From Clostridia bacterium (GTDB taxonomy: Bacteria; Bacillota; Clostridia; Christensenellales; CAG-138), in the NCBI GenBank assembly GCA_017394835.1, contig JAFPXD010000025.1, positions 1 to 38,903 on the forward strand: a stretch of 38,903 nt of DNA. Direction: 5' to 3'. The translations under genes and the position numbers were made by a program. Below, one piece after another: positions 27,546-35,420 of this stretch (the first letter of the stretch is position 1; each line of letters opens with the position of its first letter). The notes under the pieces were generated by a model. That model was given only the letters and a program-made list of their open reading frames with translations. It did no database searches and had not been told where the DNA came from.

Positions 27546-29294
27546 ATGGAAATGATCAACATGACAATCAACGGTCAGGCCGTTCAGGTGCCTGCCAACT
27601 ATACCATCCTCCAGGCCGCCGAGTCCGTGGGCATCCGCATCCCCACCCTCTGCTACCTCAAGGATATCAACGCCATCGGCGCGTGCCGTATGTGCGTCGT
27701 TGAGGTCGAGAAGGCAAGGTCCAACCCCGTCGCGTGCCTCCAGCAGGTAGCCGAGGGCATGGTCGTAAGGACCAACACCCCCGCTCTGCGCAAGGCCCGC
27801 AAGACCACCCTCGAGCTCATGCTCTCCAACCATCGCATGGACTGCCTCGGCTGCTCCCGCTCCACCAACTGCGAGCTGCAGACCCTGGCTCAGGAGTATG
27901 GCTGCGATAACCACAAGTTCGAGTTCGGCGAGCCCATGAAGCCCGATATCGACGATTCCGCCATCCACCTCATCCGCGATAACTCCAAGTGCATACTGTG
28001 CCGCCGCTGCGTCGCCGTATGTAAGCACAACCAGCACTGCTCCGTCATCGGCCCCAACCAGCGCGGCTTCAAGACCCACATCGCCTCCGCGTTCGAGATG
28101 GATCTCGATGAGACCGCCTGCGTAAACTGCGGCCAGTGCATCGCCGTATGTCCCACCGGCGCTCTTACCGAGCGTGACGATACCAAGAAGGTCTGGGCGG
28201 CTCTCGCCGATCCCACCAAGCACGTCGTCGTCGGTCCCGCTCCCTCCGTCCGCGTACAGCTCGGTGAGGAGTTCGGTATGCCCATCGGCACCAACGTAGA
28301 GGGCAAGATGATCGCCGCTCTCCGCCGCCTGGGCTTTGACCGCGTATTCGACGTTGACAACGCCGCGGATATCACCATCATGGAGGAAGGCACCGAGTTC
28401 ATCGAGCGCGTCAAGAACGGCGGCAAGCTCCCGCTCATCACCTCCTGCTCCCCCGGCTGGATCAAGTTCTGCGAGACCTACTATCCCGAGTTCATCCCCA
28501 ACCTCTCCTCCTGCCGCAGCCCCCAGGGCATGTTCGGCGCTCTGGTCAAGACCTATTATGCGGAGAAGGCCGGCATCGATCCCAAGGATATCGTAGTCGT
28601 TTCCATCATGCCCTGCACCGCGAAGAAGTTCGAGGCTGCCCGCGATGAGCTTTCCACCAACGGTTTGAGGACCATCGACGTATCCCTCACCACCCGTGAG
28701 CTTGCCAAGATGATCCGCGAAGCCGGCGTCAAGTTCACCGAGCTGCCCGACGAGGTCTGCGATCCCTTCCTCGGCATGGCGTCCGGCGCGGGACACATCT
28801 TCGGCGCTACCGGCGGCGTTATGGAGGCTGCCCTCCGTACCGTCTATGAGATCCTCGAAGGCAAGCCCCTCGATAATCTCGACATCCACGCCGTCCGCGG
28901 CACCGACGCCATCAAGGAAGCCACCATCAAGGTCGCCGGTATGGACGTTAACGTTGCCGTTACCTCCGGCCTCGAGAACGCTTCCAAGCTGCTCGACATG
29001 GTCAAGTCCGGCGAGAAGAATTACCACTTCATCGAGGTCATGGCCTGCCCCGGCGGCTGCGTAAACGGCGGCGGTCAGCCCCATCAGCCCGGCTACGTAA
29101 GGAACTTCACCGATCTGCGCGCCATCCGCGCCGCGGGTCTCTACGGTGAGGACGCCGCGATGAGCCTCCGCAAGTCCCACGAGAATCCCGAGGTCAAGGA
29201 ACTCTATGAGACCTTCCTCGAGAAGCCCGGCTCCCACAAGGCGCATGAGCTCCTGCACACCCACTATCAGGAGCGCCCCATGTACCGCGACTAA
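27546..29294 (+). CDS. hydA: [FeFe]-hydrogenase catalytic subunit of the bifurcating complex (HydA-type)
   Basis: 582-residue catalytic subunit that makes or uses H2 at the H-cluster. In order: an N-terminal [2Fe-2S] domain (Cys36, 47, 50, 64), a His-ligated cluster (His96 with Cys100, 103, 109), two [4Fe-4S] ferredoxin motifs (Cys149-159 and Cys192-202) and the catalytic domain. The H-cluster motifs are L1 TSCSPGW (299-305), L2 MPCTAKKFE (Cys357) and L3 EVMACPGGCVNGG (Cys501, Cys505). L1 has Ser where many enzymes have a second Cys. A small-subunit-like C-terminal tail (YRDPEVKELYETFLEKPGSHKAHELLH-like) is present. With HydB and HydC it would couple H2 formation to both NADH and reduced ferredoxin. 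Confidence 0.95.
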   Translation: MEMINMTINGQAVQVPANYTILQAAESVGIRIPTLCYLKDINAIGACRMCVVEVEKARSNPVACLQQVAEGMVVRTNTPALRKARKTTLELMLSNHRMDCLGCSRSTNCELQTLAQEYGCDNHKFEFGEPMKPDIDDSAIHLIRDNSKCILCRRCVAVCKHNQHCSVIGPNQRGFKTHIASAFEMDLDETACVNCGQCIAVCPTGALTERDDTKKVWAALADPTKHVVVGPAPSVRVQLGEEFGMPIGTNVEGKMIAALRRLGFDRVFDVDNAADITIMEEGTEFIERVKNGGKLPLITSCSPGWIKFCETYYPEFIPNLSSCRSPQGMFGALVKTYYAEKAGIDPKDIVVVSIMPCTAKKFEAARDELSTNGLRTIDVSLTTRELAKMIREAGVKFTELPDEVCDPFLGMASGAGHIFGATGGVMEAALRTVYEILEGKPLDNLDIHAVRGTDAIKEATIKVAGMDVNVAVTSGLENASKLLDMVKSGEKNYHFIEVMACPGGCVNGGGQPHQPGYVRNFTDLRAIRAAGLYGEDAAMSLRKSHENPEVKELYETFLEKPGSHKAHELLHTHYQERPMYRD

Positions 29295-29309
29295 TCCGAT
29301 CCCCCGCAT

Positions 29310-29344
29310 CCCCCCGCACCGTGCGGTGCGGGGGGCGCTTTTTT
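29310..29344 (+). terminator. Terminator of the hydrogenase operon
   Basis: CCCCCCGCACCG and CGGTGCGGGGGG are a perfect 12-bp inverted repeat with a two-base centre, followed by CGCTTTTTT. It begins 15 bp after the hydA stop. Confidence 0.95.
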
Positions 29345-29378
29345 AAGCGATTATCGTTTATTTCGAAAATAGGAGGCA

Positions 29379-30167
29379 ATGTTCAGAACAATGAAAAGAA
29401 ACGGCATGATATTCCTGTTAACGGTATTCTTGATAATTGCATCGACCGGGTGTGCTCGGAGTGCTTTTACGGCTGAGAGCATAGCATCCGAAAGCAATGA
29501 GTTTACCGCTGAAAAGACCGATGGGAAAAGCATAGAGCTCGGCGGCAATGCTTATGATTGTTCATATGACGTAAGCTATGTTTCCGATTTTTCCGGCAAA
29601 ACCTACGACCGTTTCAGGACGGGTGAGCGCGGCAGGATAGTCATTGACCCCGAGACCGGCGAGGTGATAAGGTTTTACGGGATAGCGCCGTTCGAGCCTA
29701 TCGTCCGTGCCGCGGAGCTTGACGACGATGAGCTTGTAAGCGCGGTAAGGGAGCGTGTTTCATCCCTTGTTGATACCGAAAAATACGGCGAAAGCCTTGT
29801 GACGCGGTATTCGCAGAACGGAAAGGAAACGAGCAGCATTGTAGTCAAGCTCTTCCAAAAGGACGTGAAAGAGCTTAATAACTCCGTTTCCGTCACGGTC
29901 AATGCCGAAGGCGAGATCGAGGATTATTCGAGGATCGACGGCTGGGCCGAGGGCTCTGAGCCGATAGAGATCTCCGAAGAAGAACGAGACGCGCTCATAA
30001 GAATCGCAGTCGCCAAACAGATCGACGGCAAGCTCGGCGAGATAAGGCTCGATTCCGAACTGCTGACGATCTATAAGGGCAAGCCCGCGCTCCTGTACCG
30101 GGTCGAAGCGATGGACGATAAAGGCTTCTCCCACGGCCTGTTCCCCGTCGTGATATTCGGCAAGTGA
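29379..30167 (+). CDS. Lipoprotein of unknown function
   Basis: 262-residue protein with a lipoprotein signal peptide: positive start (FRTMKRN), hydrophobic stretch MIFLLTVFLIIAS and lipobox ASTGC with the cysteine near residue 25. The rest is a charged, probably soluble extracellular domain rich in Glu/Asp and Ser, with an internally repeated pattern: each of two halves has a strand-forming part followed by ITEDEVR-like or ISEEERDAL helices, resembling PepSY/YcdB-like secreted domains. The start is ambiguous: AGGAGG is 2 nt before ATG 29379 and 14 nt before ATG 29391. It is monocistronic, between two terminators. Confidence 0.65.
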   Translation: MFRTMKRNGMIFLLTVFLIIASTGCARSAFTAESIASESNEFTAEKTDGKSIELGGNAYDCSYDVSYVSDFSGKTYDRFRTGERGRIVIDPETGEVIRFYGIAPFEPIVRAAELDDDELVSAVRERVSSLVDTEKYGESLVTRYSQNGKETSSIVVKLFQKDVKELNNSVSVTVNAEGEIEDYSRIDGWAEGSEPIEISEEERDALIRIAVAKQIDGKLGEIRLDSELLTIYKGKPALLYRVEAMDDKGFSHGLFPVVIFGK

Positions 30168-30194
30168 CCGCAGTTTCTATTTATCTGCACCGAA

Positions 30195-30223
30195 CCCGTC
30201 CGCGCCCGCGGGCGGGCTTTTTT
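30195..30223 (+). terminator. Terminator of the lipoprotein gene
   Basis: CCCGTCCGC and GCGGGCGGG (one G-T pair) around GCCC, followed by CTTTTTT. Confidence 0.85.
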
Positions 30224-30242
30224 CGTTTTACAAAAGCTCCCC

Positions 30243-30271
30243 TTGTTTTTCCTCCCGCTCTGCGGTATAAT
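30243..30271 (+). promoter_or_regulatory. Promoter of the serine dehydratase operon
   Basis: TTGTTT (30243-30248), a 17-bp spacer and TATAAT (30266-30271), about 34 bp before the start codon. Confidence 0.65.
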
Positions 30272-30304
30272 CCCCGTGTAAACAAAGAAGCATGGAGAAA
30301 ACTC

Positions 30305-30970
30305 ATGGAAAACTATTCCGTATTCGACATAATCGGTCCGCGCATGACGGGCCCCTCCTCGAGCCACACCGCGGGCGCTGTGAGGCTGGGCTATATCACG
30401 CGCAGGATAATGGGCGCGGAGCCCTCCCACGCGAGCTTTACGCTCTACGGCTCGTTTGCCGAGACCGGCCGCGGGCACGGCACCGATAAGGCGCTGATCG
30501 CGGGGCTCCTGGGCTGTATGCCGGACGACGCCCGCATCCGCTCCGCCTATAAGCTCGCGCGCGACAGCGGTCTGTCCGTCGATTTCACCTGGTCGGAGGA
30601 GCCCGCGGAGCATCCCAACACCGTCCGCATAATCGCGGAGGACGTGAACGGTAAGGAGACCGACGTCACTGGGCGCTCCGTAGGCGGCGGGAACATACTC
30701 ATCACCAAAATAAACGGGCTCGACGTCGAGGTGACGGGCGAGTACCCGACTCTGATAATACAGCACCACGATATGCCCGGCGTCATTTCGGATGTTTCCC
30801 GCGTGCTGGCGCAGCTCGGCGTGAACATCGCGAATATGCGCGTTTTCCGCCGCGGCAAGGGCGATAACGAGGCGTACATGGTCATCGAATCGGATGAGCC
30901 CGTCACGCCCGATATGCCCGCGATAATAATGCGGCTCTGCCCCGCGGTGCACGATATGACCGTCATTTGA
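30305..30970 (+). CDS. sdaAB: L-serine dehydratase, beta subunit (iron-sulfur dependent)
   Basis: 221-residue beta subunit of the two-subunit clostridial L-serine dehydratase, which deaminates serine to pyruvate and ammonia. N-terminal half: DIIGPRMTGPSSSHTAGAVRLG (about 8-29), the substrate-region signature, then YGSFAETGRGHGTDKALI. C-terminal ~75 residues are an ACT domain (TLIIQHHDMPGVISDVSRVLAQLGVNIANM), a likely regulatory amino-acid-binding domain. I start at MENYSVFD (30305), since the longer frame runs back through the terminator and promoter. It is followed by the alpha subunit 15 bp later. Confidence 0.95.
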   Translation: MENYSVFDIIGPRMTGPSSSHTAGAVRLGYITRRIMGAEPSHASFTLYGSFAETGRGHGTDKALIAGLLGCMPDDARIRSAYKLARDSGLSVDFTWSEEPAEHPNTVRIIAEDVNGKETDVTGRSVGGGNILITKINGLDVEVTGEYPTLIIQHHDMPGVISDVSRVLAQLGVNIANMRVFRRGKGDNEAYMVIESDEPVTPDMPAIIMRLCPAVHDMTVI

Positions 30971-30985
30971 TAAGAGGAGCAAGCT

Positions 30986-31882
30986 ATGAGGTACGATTTC
31001 AATACGGGCGCCGAGCTTTTGAAGCTTTGCGACGCCGAGCAGATAACCATTTCCGAGGTGATGATCCGCAGGGAGATGGAGCTGAGCGAATCCGCAAGGG
31101 AACAGCTTATGACCGAGATGCGCCGTTCCCTCACCGTGATGCGGGAATCCGTCAAGAAGGGCCTCACGGAGGATCTCAAATCCGTCAGCCGCCTTTCGGG
31201 CGGAGAGGCGAGGACTCTCTACCGCTATGCCGATTTCGGCCCCCTTTCGGGCAGCGAGACCTGCCACGCGGCGGCCGCGGCGATGGCCGTGGTGGAGGTC
31301 AACGCCGCGATGGGCAGGATAGTCGCGGCTCCCACGGCGGGCGCCTCCGGCATAATCCCCGCGGTGCTCCTCGAAACGGCGCATTCAAGGGATTGGTCGG
31401 AAGATAAGCTCGTCGAAGGGCTCTTCTGCGCCGGCGCGATAGGCATGCTCTTTGCAAAAAACGCCTCCATTTCGGGCGCGGCGGCGGGCTGTCAGGCCGA
31501 AACGGGCGTCGCGGCATCAATGGCGGCGGCCGCGCTCGTTGAGCTTTCGGGCGGGGATCCCATCCACTGCCTCGATGCGGCGGCGATAGCGATAAAGAAT
31601 ATAGAAGGGCTCGTCTGCGACCCCGTGGCGGGGCTCGTCGAATGCCCCTGCATAAAGCGCAACGCGATGGGCGCGGCGAACGCGCTGCTTTCCGCCGACC
31701 TCGCGCTCTGCGGGATAACGAGCCTCATCCCCTTTGACGAGGTCGTTTCGAGCATGTACGCCGTCGGGCGCGAGATCCGCCCCGAATACCGCGAGACCGC
31801 GAAGGGCGGCCTTGCCGCCACCCCCACGGGAAGGCAGATCGCCGCGAACATAAAGCGGATGAACGGCAGGACGGATGATTGA
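30986..31882 (+). CDS. sdaAA: L-serine dehydratase, alpha subunit (iron-sulfur dependent)
   Basis: 298-residue alpha subunit carrying the catalytic [4Fe-4S] cluster of L-serine dehydratase. The signature AAPTAGASGIIPAVL lies near the middle, followed by CQAETGVA, GLVCDPVAGLVECPC and a Gly-rich region with NAMGAANAL, which supply the conserved cysteines and substrate loops. Length is normal. Starts 15 bp after the beta subunit behind AGAGGAG. Pyruvate made here joins the same fermentative pool as oxaloacetate from citrate lyase. Confidence 0.95.
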   Translation: MRYDFNTGAELLKLCDAEQITISEVMIRREMELSESAREQLMTEMRRSLTVMRESVKKGLTEDLKSVSRLSGGEARTLYRYADFGPLSGSETCHAAAAAMAVVEVNAAMGRIVAAPTAGASGIIPAVLLETAHSRDWSEDKLVEGLFCAGAIGMLFAKNASISGAAAGCQAETGVAASMAAAALVELSGGDPIHCLDAAAIAIKNIEGLVCDPVAGLVECPCIKRNAMGAANALLSADLALCGITSLIPFDEVVSSMYAVGREIRPEYRETAKGGLAATPTGRQIAANIKRMNGRTDD

Positions 31883-31893
31883 CAAAACTAAAG

Positions 31894-31915
31894 GGGCGCT
31901 TCGATAGGGGCGCCC
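31894..31915 (+). terminator. Possible terminator after sdaAA
   Basis: GGGCGC (31894-31899) and GCGCCC (31910-31915) form a short stem 11 bp after the stop; the tail is A/T-rich without a T-run. Confidence 0.4.
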
Positions 31916-31934
31916 AAATATATTAAAAAAAAGC

Positions 31935-31963
31935 TTGCATTTGTTCCATCCATGCTGTATAAT
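31935..31963 (+). promoter_or_regulatory. Promoter of the tRNA-Ser gene
   Basis: TTGCAT (31935-31940), a 17-bp spacer and TATAAT (31958-31963), 39 bp before the tRNA. Confidence 0.7.
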
Positions 31964-32002
31964 AATCCCCGCTGTTGAGGCAAAACAACCGCATAGCCAA
32001 TT

Positions 32003-32095
32003 GGAGGAGTCGCCTAGTTTGGTCGAGGGCGCACGATTGGAAATCGTGTAACGGTCATAAGCCGTTCGAGAGTTCGAATCTCTCCTCCTCCGCCA
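32003..32095 (+). tRNA. tRNA-Ser (anticodon GGA)
   Basis: A class II tRNA with a long variable arm. The acceptor arms GGAGGAG (32003-32009) and CTCCTCC (32085-32091) pair perfectly, followed by discriminator G and an encoded CCA. The anticodon stem CACGA/TCGTG encloses TTGGAAA, giving GGA for UCC/UCU. The T arm is GAGAG-TTCGAAT-CTCTC. It marks the left edge of the AT-richer island and its 3' end is duplicated downstream. Confidence 0.96.
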
Positions 32096-32130
32096 CAAAA
32101 ATACCACTCCATCGGGGTGGTATTTTTGTG
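32094..32130. terminator. Bidirectional terminator after tRNA-Ser
   Basis: CACAAAAATACCAC (32094-32107) and GTGGTATTTTTGTG (32117-32130) are an exact 14-bp inverted repeat that starts within the tRNA CCA end, with T-runs on both strands. Confidence 0.85.
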
Positions 32131-32145
32131 GCGCATTTGTATGGC

Positions 32146-32279
32146 AGAGATTCGAAGACCGTCAAGAAAATGCGAAGCATTTTCAGGCCTGTGTTTTGAT
32201 CCCTGCCCGCTTTGCGTCAGCGCGGAGCGCAAGCAAAGCGTGGCAACAGGGTCAAAACCGAATCTCTCCTCCTCCGCCA
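32146..32279 (+). repeat. Nested palindromic element ending in a copy of the tRNA-Ser 3' end
   Basis: Several inverted repeats are nested: AGAGATTCG (32146-32154) with CGAATCTCT (32259-32267); GAAAATGC with GCATTTTC (about 32165-32182); TTTTGATCCCTG with CAGGGTCAAAA; GCTTTGCG with CGCAAGCAAAGC. The element ends with 32259-32279, an exact 21-bp copy of the tRNA 3' end at 32075-32095. No protein is supported here. It looks like a small structured insertion or a remnant of an element that integrated at the tRNA. Confidence 0.7.
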
Positions 32280-32325
32280 TCAAAGAAACCTCTTTTGTCT
32301 ACCAAGGGCAGGAGAGGTTTCTTTG
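32280..32325 (+). repeat. Intergenic repeat, copy A (terminator hairpin only)
   Basis: Hairpin with arms AAAGAAACCTCT and AGAGGTTTCTTT and the loop region TCTACCAAGG. It is the core of the repeat found after each later gene (copies B, C, D). It starts directly at the end of the duplicated tRNA 3' end and lies just before the methyltransferase promoter. Confidence 0.75.
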
Positions 32326-32354
32326 TTGATTCAACCACCAGATCATGGTATAAT
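32326..32354 (+). promoter_or_regulatory. Promoter of the methyltransferase gene
   Basis: TTGATT (32326-32331), a 17-bp spacer and TATAAT (32349-32354); it begins immediately after repeat copy A. Confidence 0.65.
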
Positions 32355-32391
32355 CATCTCGACAAGTCGGGATTTGGCGAGGTTAGTATAT

Positions 32392-33042
32392 ATGCTGGAA
32401 AAAATGGGAGAATTCTTCGATGCTCGTTTAAACGGATATGAAGAACACCAACTGACCTGTATTGATTCCGCACGGGAATTCTATCCGTTTACAGCAACCT
32501 GCCTTCCGCAAATTCATGGTACACGCCTTCTTGATTTGGGATGCGGTACTGGTCTGGAACTCGATTATTACTATGAGATGGTGCCTTCGGCAGAGATCAC
32601 AGGCATTGACCTTGCACCGGGTATGCTTGACAAGCTGCGCAACAAGTTTCCCGATAAGAAAATGACGCTGATTCTGGGATCGTATTTTGATGTGCCGTTT
32701 GCCGAAAACTCCTATGATGCAGCGGTGTCTGTGGAATCGCTTCATCATTTTACCAAAGAGGAAAAAATACCTCTGTATGAAAAACTGAGAAAAGCGTTAA
32801 AGCCTGGAGGCTGCTTCATTCTGACGGATTATTTCGCATTGTCAATGGAAGAAGAGCAGTTTTATCAAAATGAGCTGCTTCGTCTGAAAGGAGAACAGAG
32901 CATAGCGGATGAGGCTTTTTATCACTACGACACGCCATTAACCGTCGAACACGAAAAGGAAGCTTTGCTCAAAGCCGGCTTTTCATCTGTCACAATTCTG
33001 AAAAGCTGGGGTGCCACTTACACATTGAAAGCAATTCGGTAA
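32392..33042 (+). CDS. Class I SAM-dependent methyltransferase
   Basis: 216-residue cytoplasmic methyltransferase of unknown substrate. The glycine-rich SAM motif I is LLDLGCGTGLELDYY (about 46-60), followed by the acidic motif ITGIDLAPGMLDKL, motif VPFAENSYDAAVSVESLHHF and ALKPGGCFILTDYF. This is the UbiE/Methyltransf_11-like pattern. I start at MLEKMGEFFD (32392); ATG at 32404 is an alternative. Codon and base use is clearly more AT-rich than the genes to the left, a sign of a separate origin. It is the first gene of the island and is followed by repeat copy B. Confidence 0.88.
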   Translation: MLEKMGEFFDARLNGYEEHQLTCIDSAREFYPFTATCLPQIHGTRLLDLGCGTGLELDYYYEMVPSAEITGIDLAPGMLDKLRNKFPDKKMTLILGSYFDVPFAENSYDAAVSVESLHHFTKEEKIPLYEKLRKALKPGGCFILTDYFALSMEEEQFYQNELLRLKGEQSIADEAFYHYDTPLTVEHEKEALLKAGFSSVTILKSWGATYTLKAIR

Positions 33043-33066
33043 ATTGTCGTTTGCAGGACTGAAGCA

Positions 33067-33350
33067 CGTATCATTTTGGTGCCTTTTCTATGGGTTACGT
33101 ATCATTTACGTGCTCTTTCCCATGAAAGAAACCTCTCTTGTCTTGGTAGACAAAAGAGGTTTCTTCTTGCAATTTAGCCGAAAAACAGGCAAAATACCGT
33201 GAAATCGGGCTCCGGAGCGGTCGATCAGCTTCTCCGGAGCCCGATTTATTGCTTTCAGGCCTCGAAAACAGCCGAATACGCTGGTGTACTTTTTGCGTTT
33301 CTTTGCTCTGTAAAGAAAGAACAAATAGGTGTAGGAGGCAGGACTTGAAC
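33067..33350 (+). repeat. Intergenic repeat, copy B (full length)
   Basis: Full-length copy. In order: two imperfect direct repeats (GTATCATTTTGGTGC, GTATCATTTACGTGC), the terminator hairpin (33124-33165), a GAAAAACAGGC spacer and a perfect 16-bp stem, AAATCGGGCTCCGGAG (33202-33217) with its complement (33232-33247), around a 14-nt loop. A GGTGTACTTTTTGCG segment follows. The end, about 33331-33350, read on the minus strand resembles a tRNA T-arm and acceptor 3' half (GTTCAAGTCC...CTCCTACACC). It follows the methyltransferase gene and matches copy D throughout. Open frames crossing it are artefacts. Confidence 0.85.
33124..33165. terminator. Terminator within repeat copy B
   Basis: Arms AAGAAACCTCTCTTGTC and GACAAAAGAGGTTTCTT pair with one mismatch. 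The loop (TTGGTA) reads as the reverse complement of the loop in copies A, C and D, so the hairpin is inverted relative to its flanks. Confidence 0.8.
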
Positions 33351-33601
33351 CGAATATTCACTAAAAATACCCAGTCGGGTAAGGATTTAATTACGCGAAA
33401 ATATTGAAAAAACGGATGTTTTGTGGTATAATAGATAAAATATAATATCGTGAAATTGTTGATAAACAGATGTTTTGTGTTAAAATAACAAACACAAATA
33501 ATCTATGCAGTCAGATTATTACCGGAGAGAGGATCTGCGGCGAAGCCGGAGTATCGTCTGTCGTCGGCGTTACGTTGTGATAATAGGGAGGAACCGTAAT
33601 A
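33351..33601 (+). promoter_or_regulatory. Promoter region of the M3 peptidase gene with a duplicated promoter unit
   Basis: Two related units lie in tandem. The first has TTGAAA (33404-33409), a 17-bp spacer and TATAAT (33427-33432). The second has TTGATA (33459-33464), 16 bp and TAAAAT (33481-33486). Both spacers contain a nearly identical AACrGATGTTTTGTG. A small ACCC-AGTC-GGGT hairpin lies upstream. No gene is seen. The leader to the start codon is over 100 nt. Confidence 0.65.
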
Positions 33602-35362
33602 ATGAAACGTAATCACATTTTTTCTTTGCTTTTGGCTGCAACGCTCCTGATCTGCCTGTGCTGCGCCGGCTGCGGCAAACACTCCGCGCCGCCTGCGCTT
33701 GACGAGCCGGCGGCGACGGAACCCGATCCGACGACGCCGACGGAGCCAGATCCCGGCACTGCCGATCCCTCCACCCCGGAGGAGATCCCGGCACGCATGC
33801 TAAACGGCGGAAAGCTGAGCTTCCTGCCGGAGGAGCCGATCGCCGTGCCCAAGCTGTCCGAGATGGTCTACACCCGCCCGGATGCGGAAAAGCTGTTCGC
33901 CGATATCAAGGCGCTCACGGAGAAGATCCCCGGGTGTGACAGTGCGGAGGAGCTTTTGAACGAATATTACCCGATTGCCGTGCAGATCCATAACCTTTCT
34001 TCGATGGATGCCCTGGCGTTCTACCATTATTGCATGGATATGAGCGACAGCTATTACGCCGATGAATACAATTACTGCCAGGAGCAATGCGGGATCGAGG
34101 AGGAAAAGGAGAATGCGCTCTATGCCGCTTTCGCCGGCTCGCCATACCGGGATGCCCTGGAACAGGCATATTTCGGCGAAGGATTTTTCCTTGACTATGA
34201 CAATTTCAACGTCGGCGACGAAACCTACCTCGACCTGAAACAGCAGGAAAACGATCTGCTGTTCCAATACTATGAGCTGGCGTCGACAGCCGATTATACC
34301 AGCTACAGCCAGATCGAAAAGAACCACGAGGCGTCAGGTGCGATTTTCATCGAGCTTGTCAAGGTCCGCCAGAAGATCGCCGAGGCCAAGGGATATGAGA
34401 ACTACATGGATTACAGCTATGCCTGCGACTACAAGCGGGATTATACAACTGCCCAGGCGCGGGAATATCTGAGCATGGTCAAAACCATGCTTGCTCCGCT
34501 GATGCAAAACTCCAAAATTGCCGGTCAGTATTCGTACTATTCTGACTGGAATGAGTCCAATTCGATGGAACTGCTTTCCGCGGCCGCAGAAAAGATGGGC
34601 GGGCCCGTTTGGGACAGCTTCCGTTTCATGTCAGGCTACGAGCTGTATGACGTTTCTTACTCGCCAAACAAGATGGGCATCGGCTATACAAGCTACATAG
34701 GGAACTATGAGTCGCCGTATATTTTCGTGGATCCCGATTCAAAGGATCTGCTCATCACGCTGTTCCACGAATTCGGGCACTTTACCGACTGGCATTACAA
34801 TTACTGCATCGCAGGAGACTATGAGACCGGCGAGACCTATTCCCAGGCCATGCAGTATCTGGCGTTTGCCTATGCCGATCCTTTCTCGGACAGCGCGCGG
34901 GCGGAGAACCTCCGTGCGACTCTGTCGGATCTTCTGGTCTATTCCGTTCTTCAGGAGGGGGCGTACGCGGACTTTGAATTGCAGGCTTACGCGCTTGCTC
35001 CTGAGGAGCTGACAGTGGAAAACCTTGACGCCATATTCGGGCAGTGTCTAGAGGACTACGGCATTGCGGGCCTGAGCGGCGTGCGTTTCAAAAGCAACTA
35101 TTGGAGCGTCTATCAGCATTTCTTTGCTTACCCCGGTTACGTCATCAGCTATTCCGATTCTGCGGTGGCTTCCATGCAGATCTGCCGTCTGGAAGCGGAA
35201 AATCCCGGCGCAGGCGTCGACGCCTTCTGCCGTCTGCTGGATCGCACCCACGGAAAGAAGTTTGCCGCGGTCCTGGCAGAGGTCGGCCTGGACAGTCCCT
35301 TCGAGGAGGCAACGCTGGAAAAGACCGCAGCATTTCTGAAAGACGCCTTCGATATGGACTGA
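33602..35362 (+). CDS. M3-family oligoendopeptidase lipoprotein
   Basis: 586-residue zinc peptidase of the M3 (thimet/PepF) family, probably cleaving short peptides outside the membrane. The signal peptide (RNHIFSLLLAATLLICLCCAGC) ends in a lipobox cysteine; a Pro/Thr/Asp linker follows to ~residue 60. The zinc motif is HEFGH at 389-393, with Glu411 in GETYSQAMQ at the third-ligand position; the Glu usually found seven residues on is Gln418. A surface-anchored M3 peptidase is less common than the cytoplasmic PepF. Start has GGGAGG 8 nt upstream. Followed by repeat copy C, which supplies its terminator. Confidence 0.9.
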   Translation: MKRNHIFSLLLAATLLICLCCAGCGKHSAPPALDEPAATEPDPTTPTEPDPGTADPSTPEEIPARMLNGGKLSFLPEEPIAVPKLSEMVYTRPDAEKLFADIKALTEKIPGCDSAEELLNEYYPIAVQIHNLSSMDALAFYHYCMDMSDSYYADEYNYCQEQCGIEEEKENALYAAFAGSPYRDALEQAYFGEGFFLDYDNFNVGDETYLDLKQQENDLLFQYYELASTADYTSYSQIEKNHEASGAIFIELVKVRQKIAEAKGYENYMDYSYACDYKRDYTTAQAREYLSMVKTMLAPLMQNSKIAGQYSYYSDWNESNSMELLSAAAEKMGGPVWDSFRFMSGYELYDVSYSPNKMGIGYTSYIGNYESPYIFVDPDSKDLLITLFHEFGHFTDWHYNYCIAGDYETGETYSQAMQYLAFAYADPFSDSARAENLRATLSDLLVYSVLQEGAYADFELQAYALAPEELTVENLDAIFGQCLEDYGIAGLSGVRFKSNYWSVYQHFFAYPGYVISYSDSAVASMQICRLEAENPGAGVDAFCRLLDRTHGKKFAAVLAEVGLDSPFEEATLEKTAAFLKDAFDMD

Positions 35363-35420
35363 CACAGAAGATGCGCGCGATCCATTCGCAGTATTTAGAG
35401 TTAGAAAGAATACCGATCTC

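Noticed and set aside
32014..32283. Minus-strand open frame across the tRNA-Ser and its duplication
   Set aside because: It reads through the tRNA and the palindromic element; similar frames are common false proteins next to tRNA genes.
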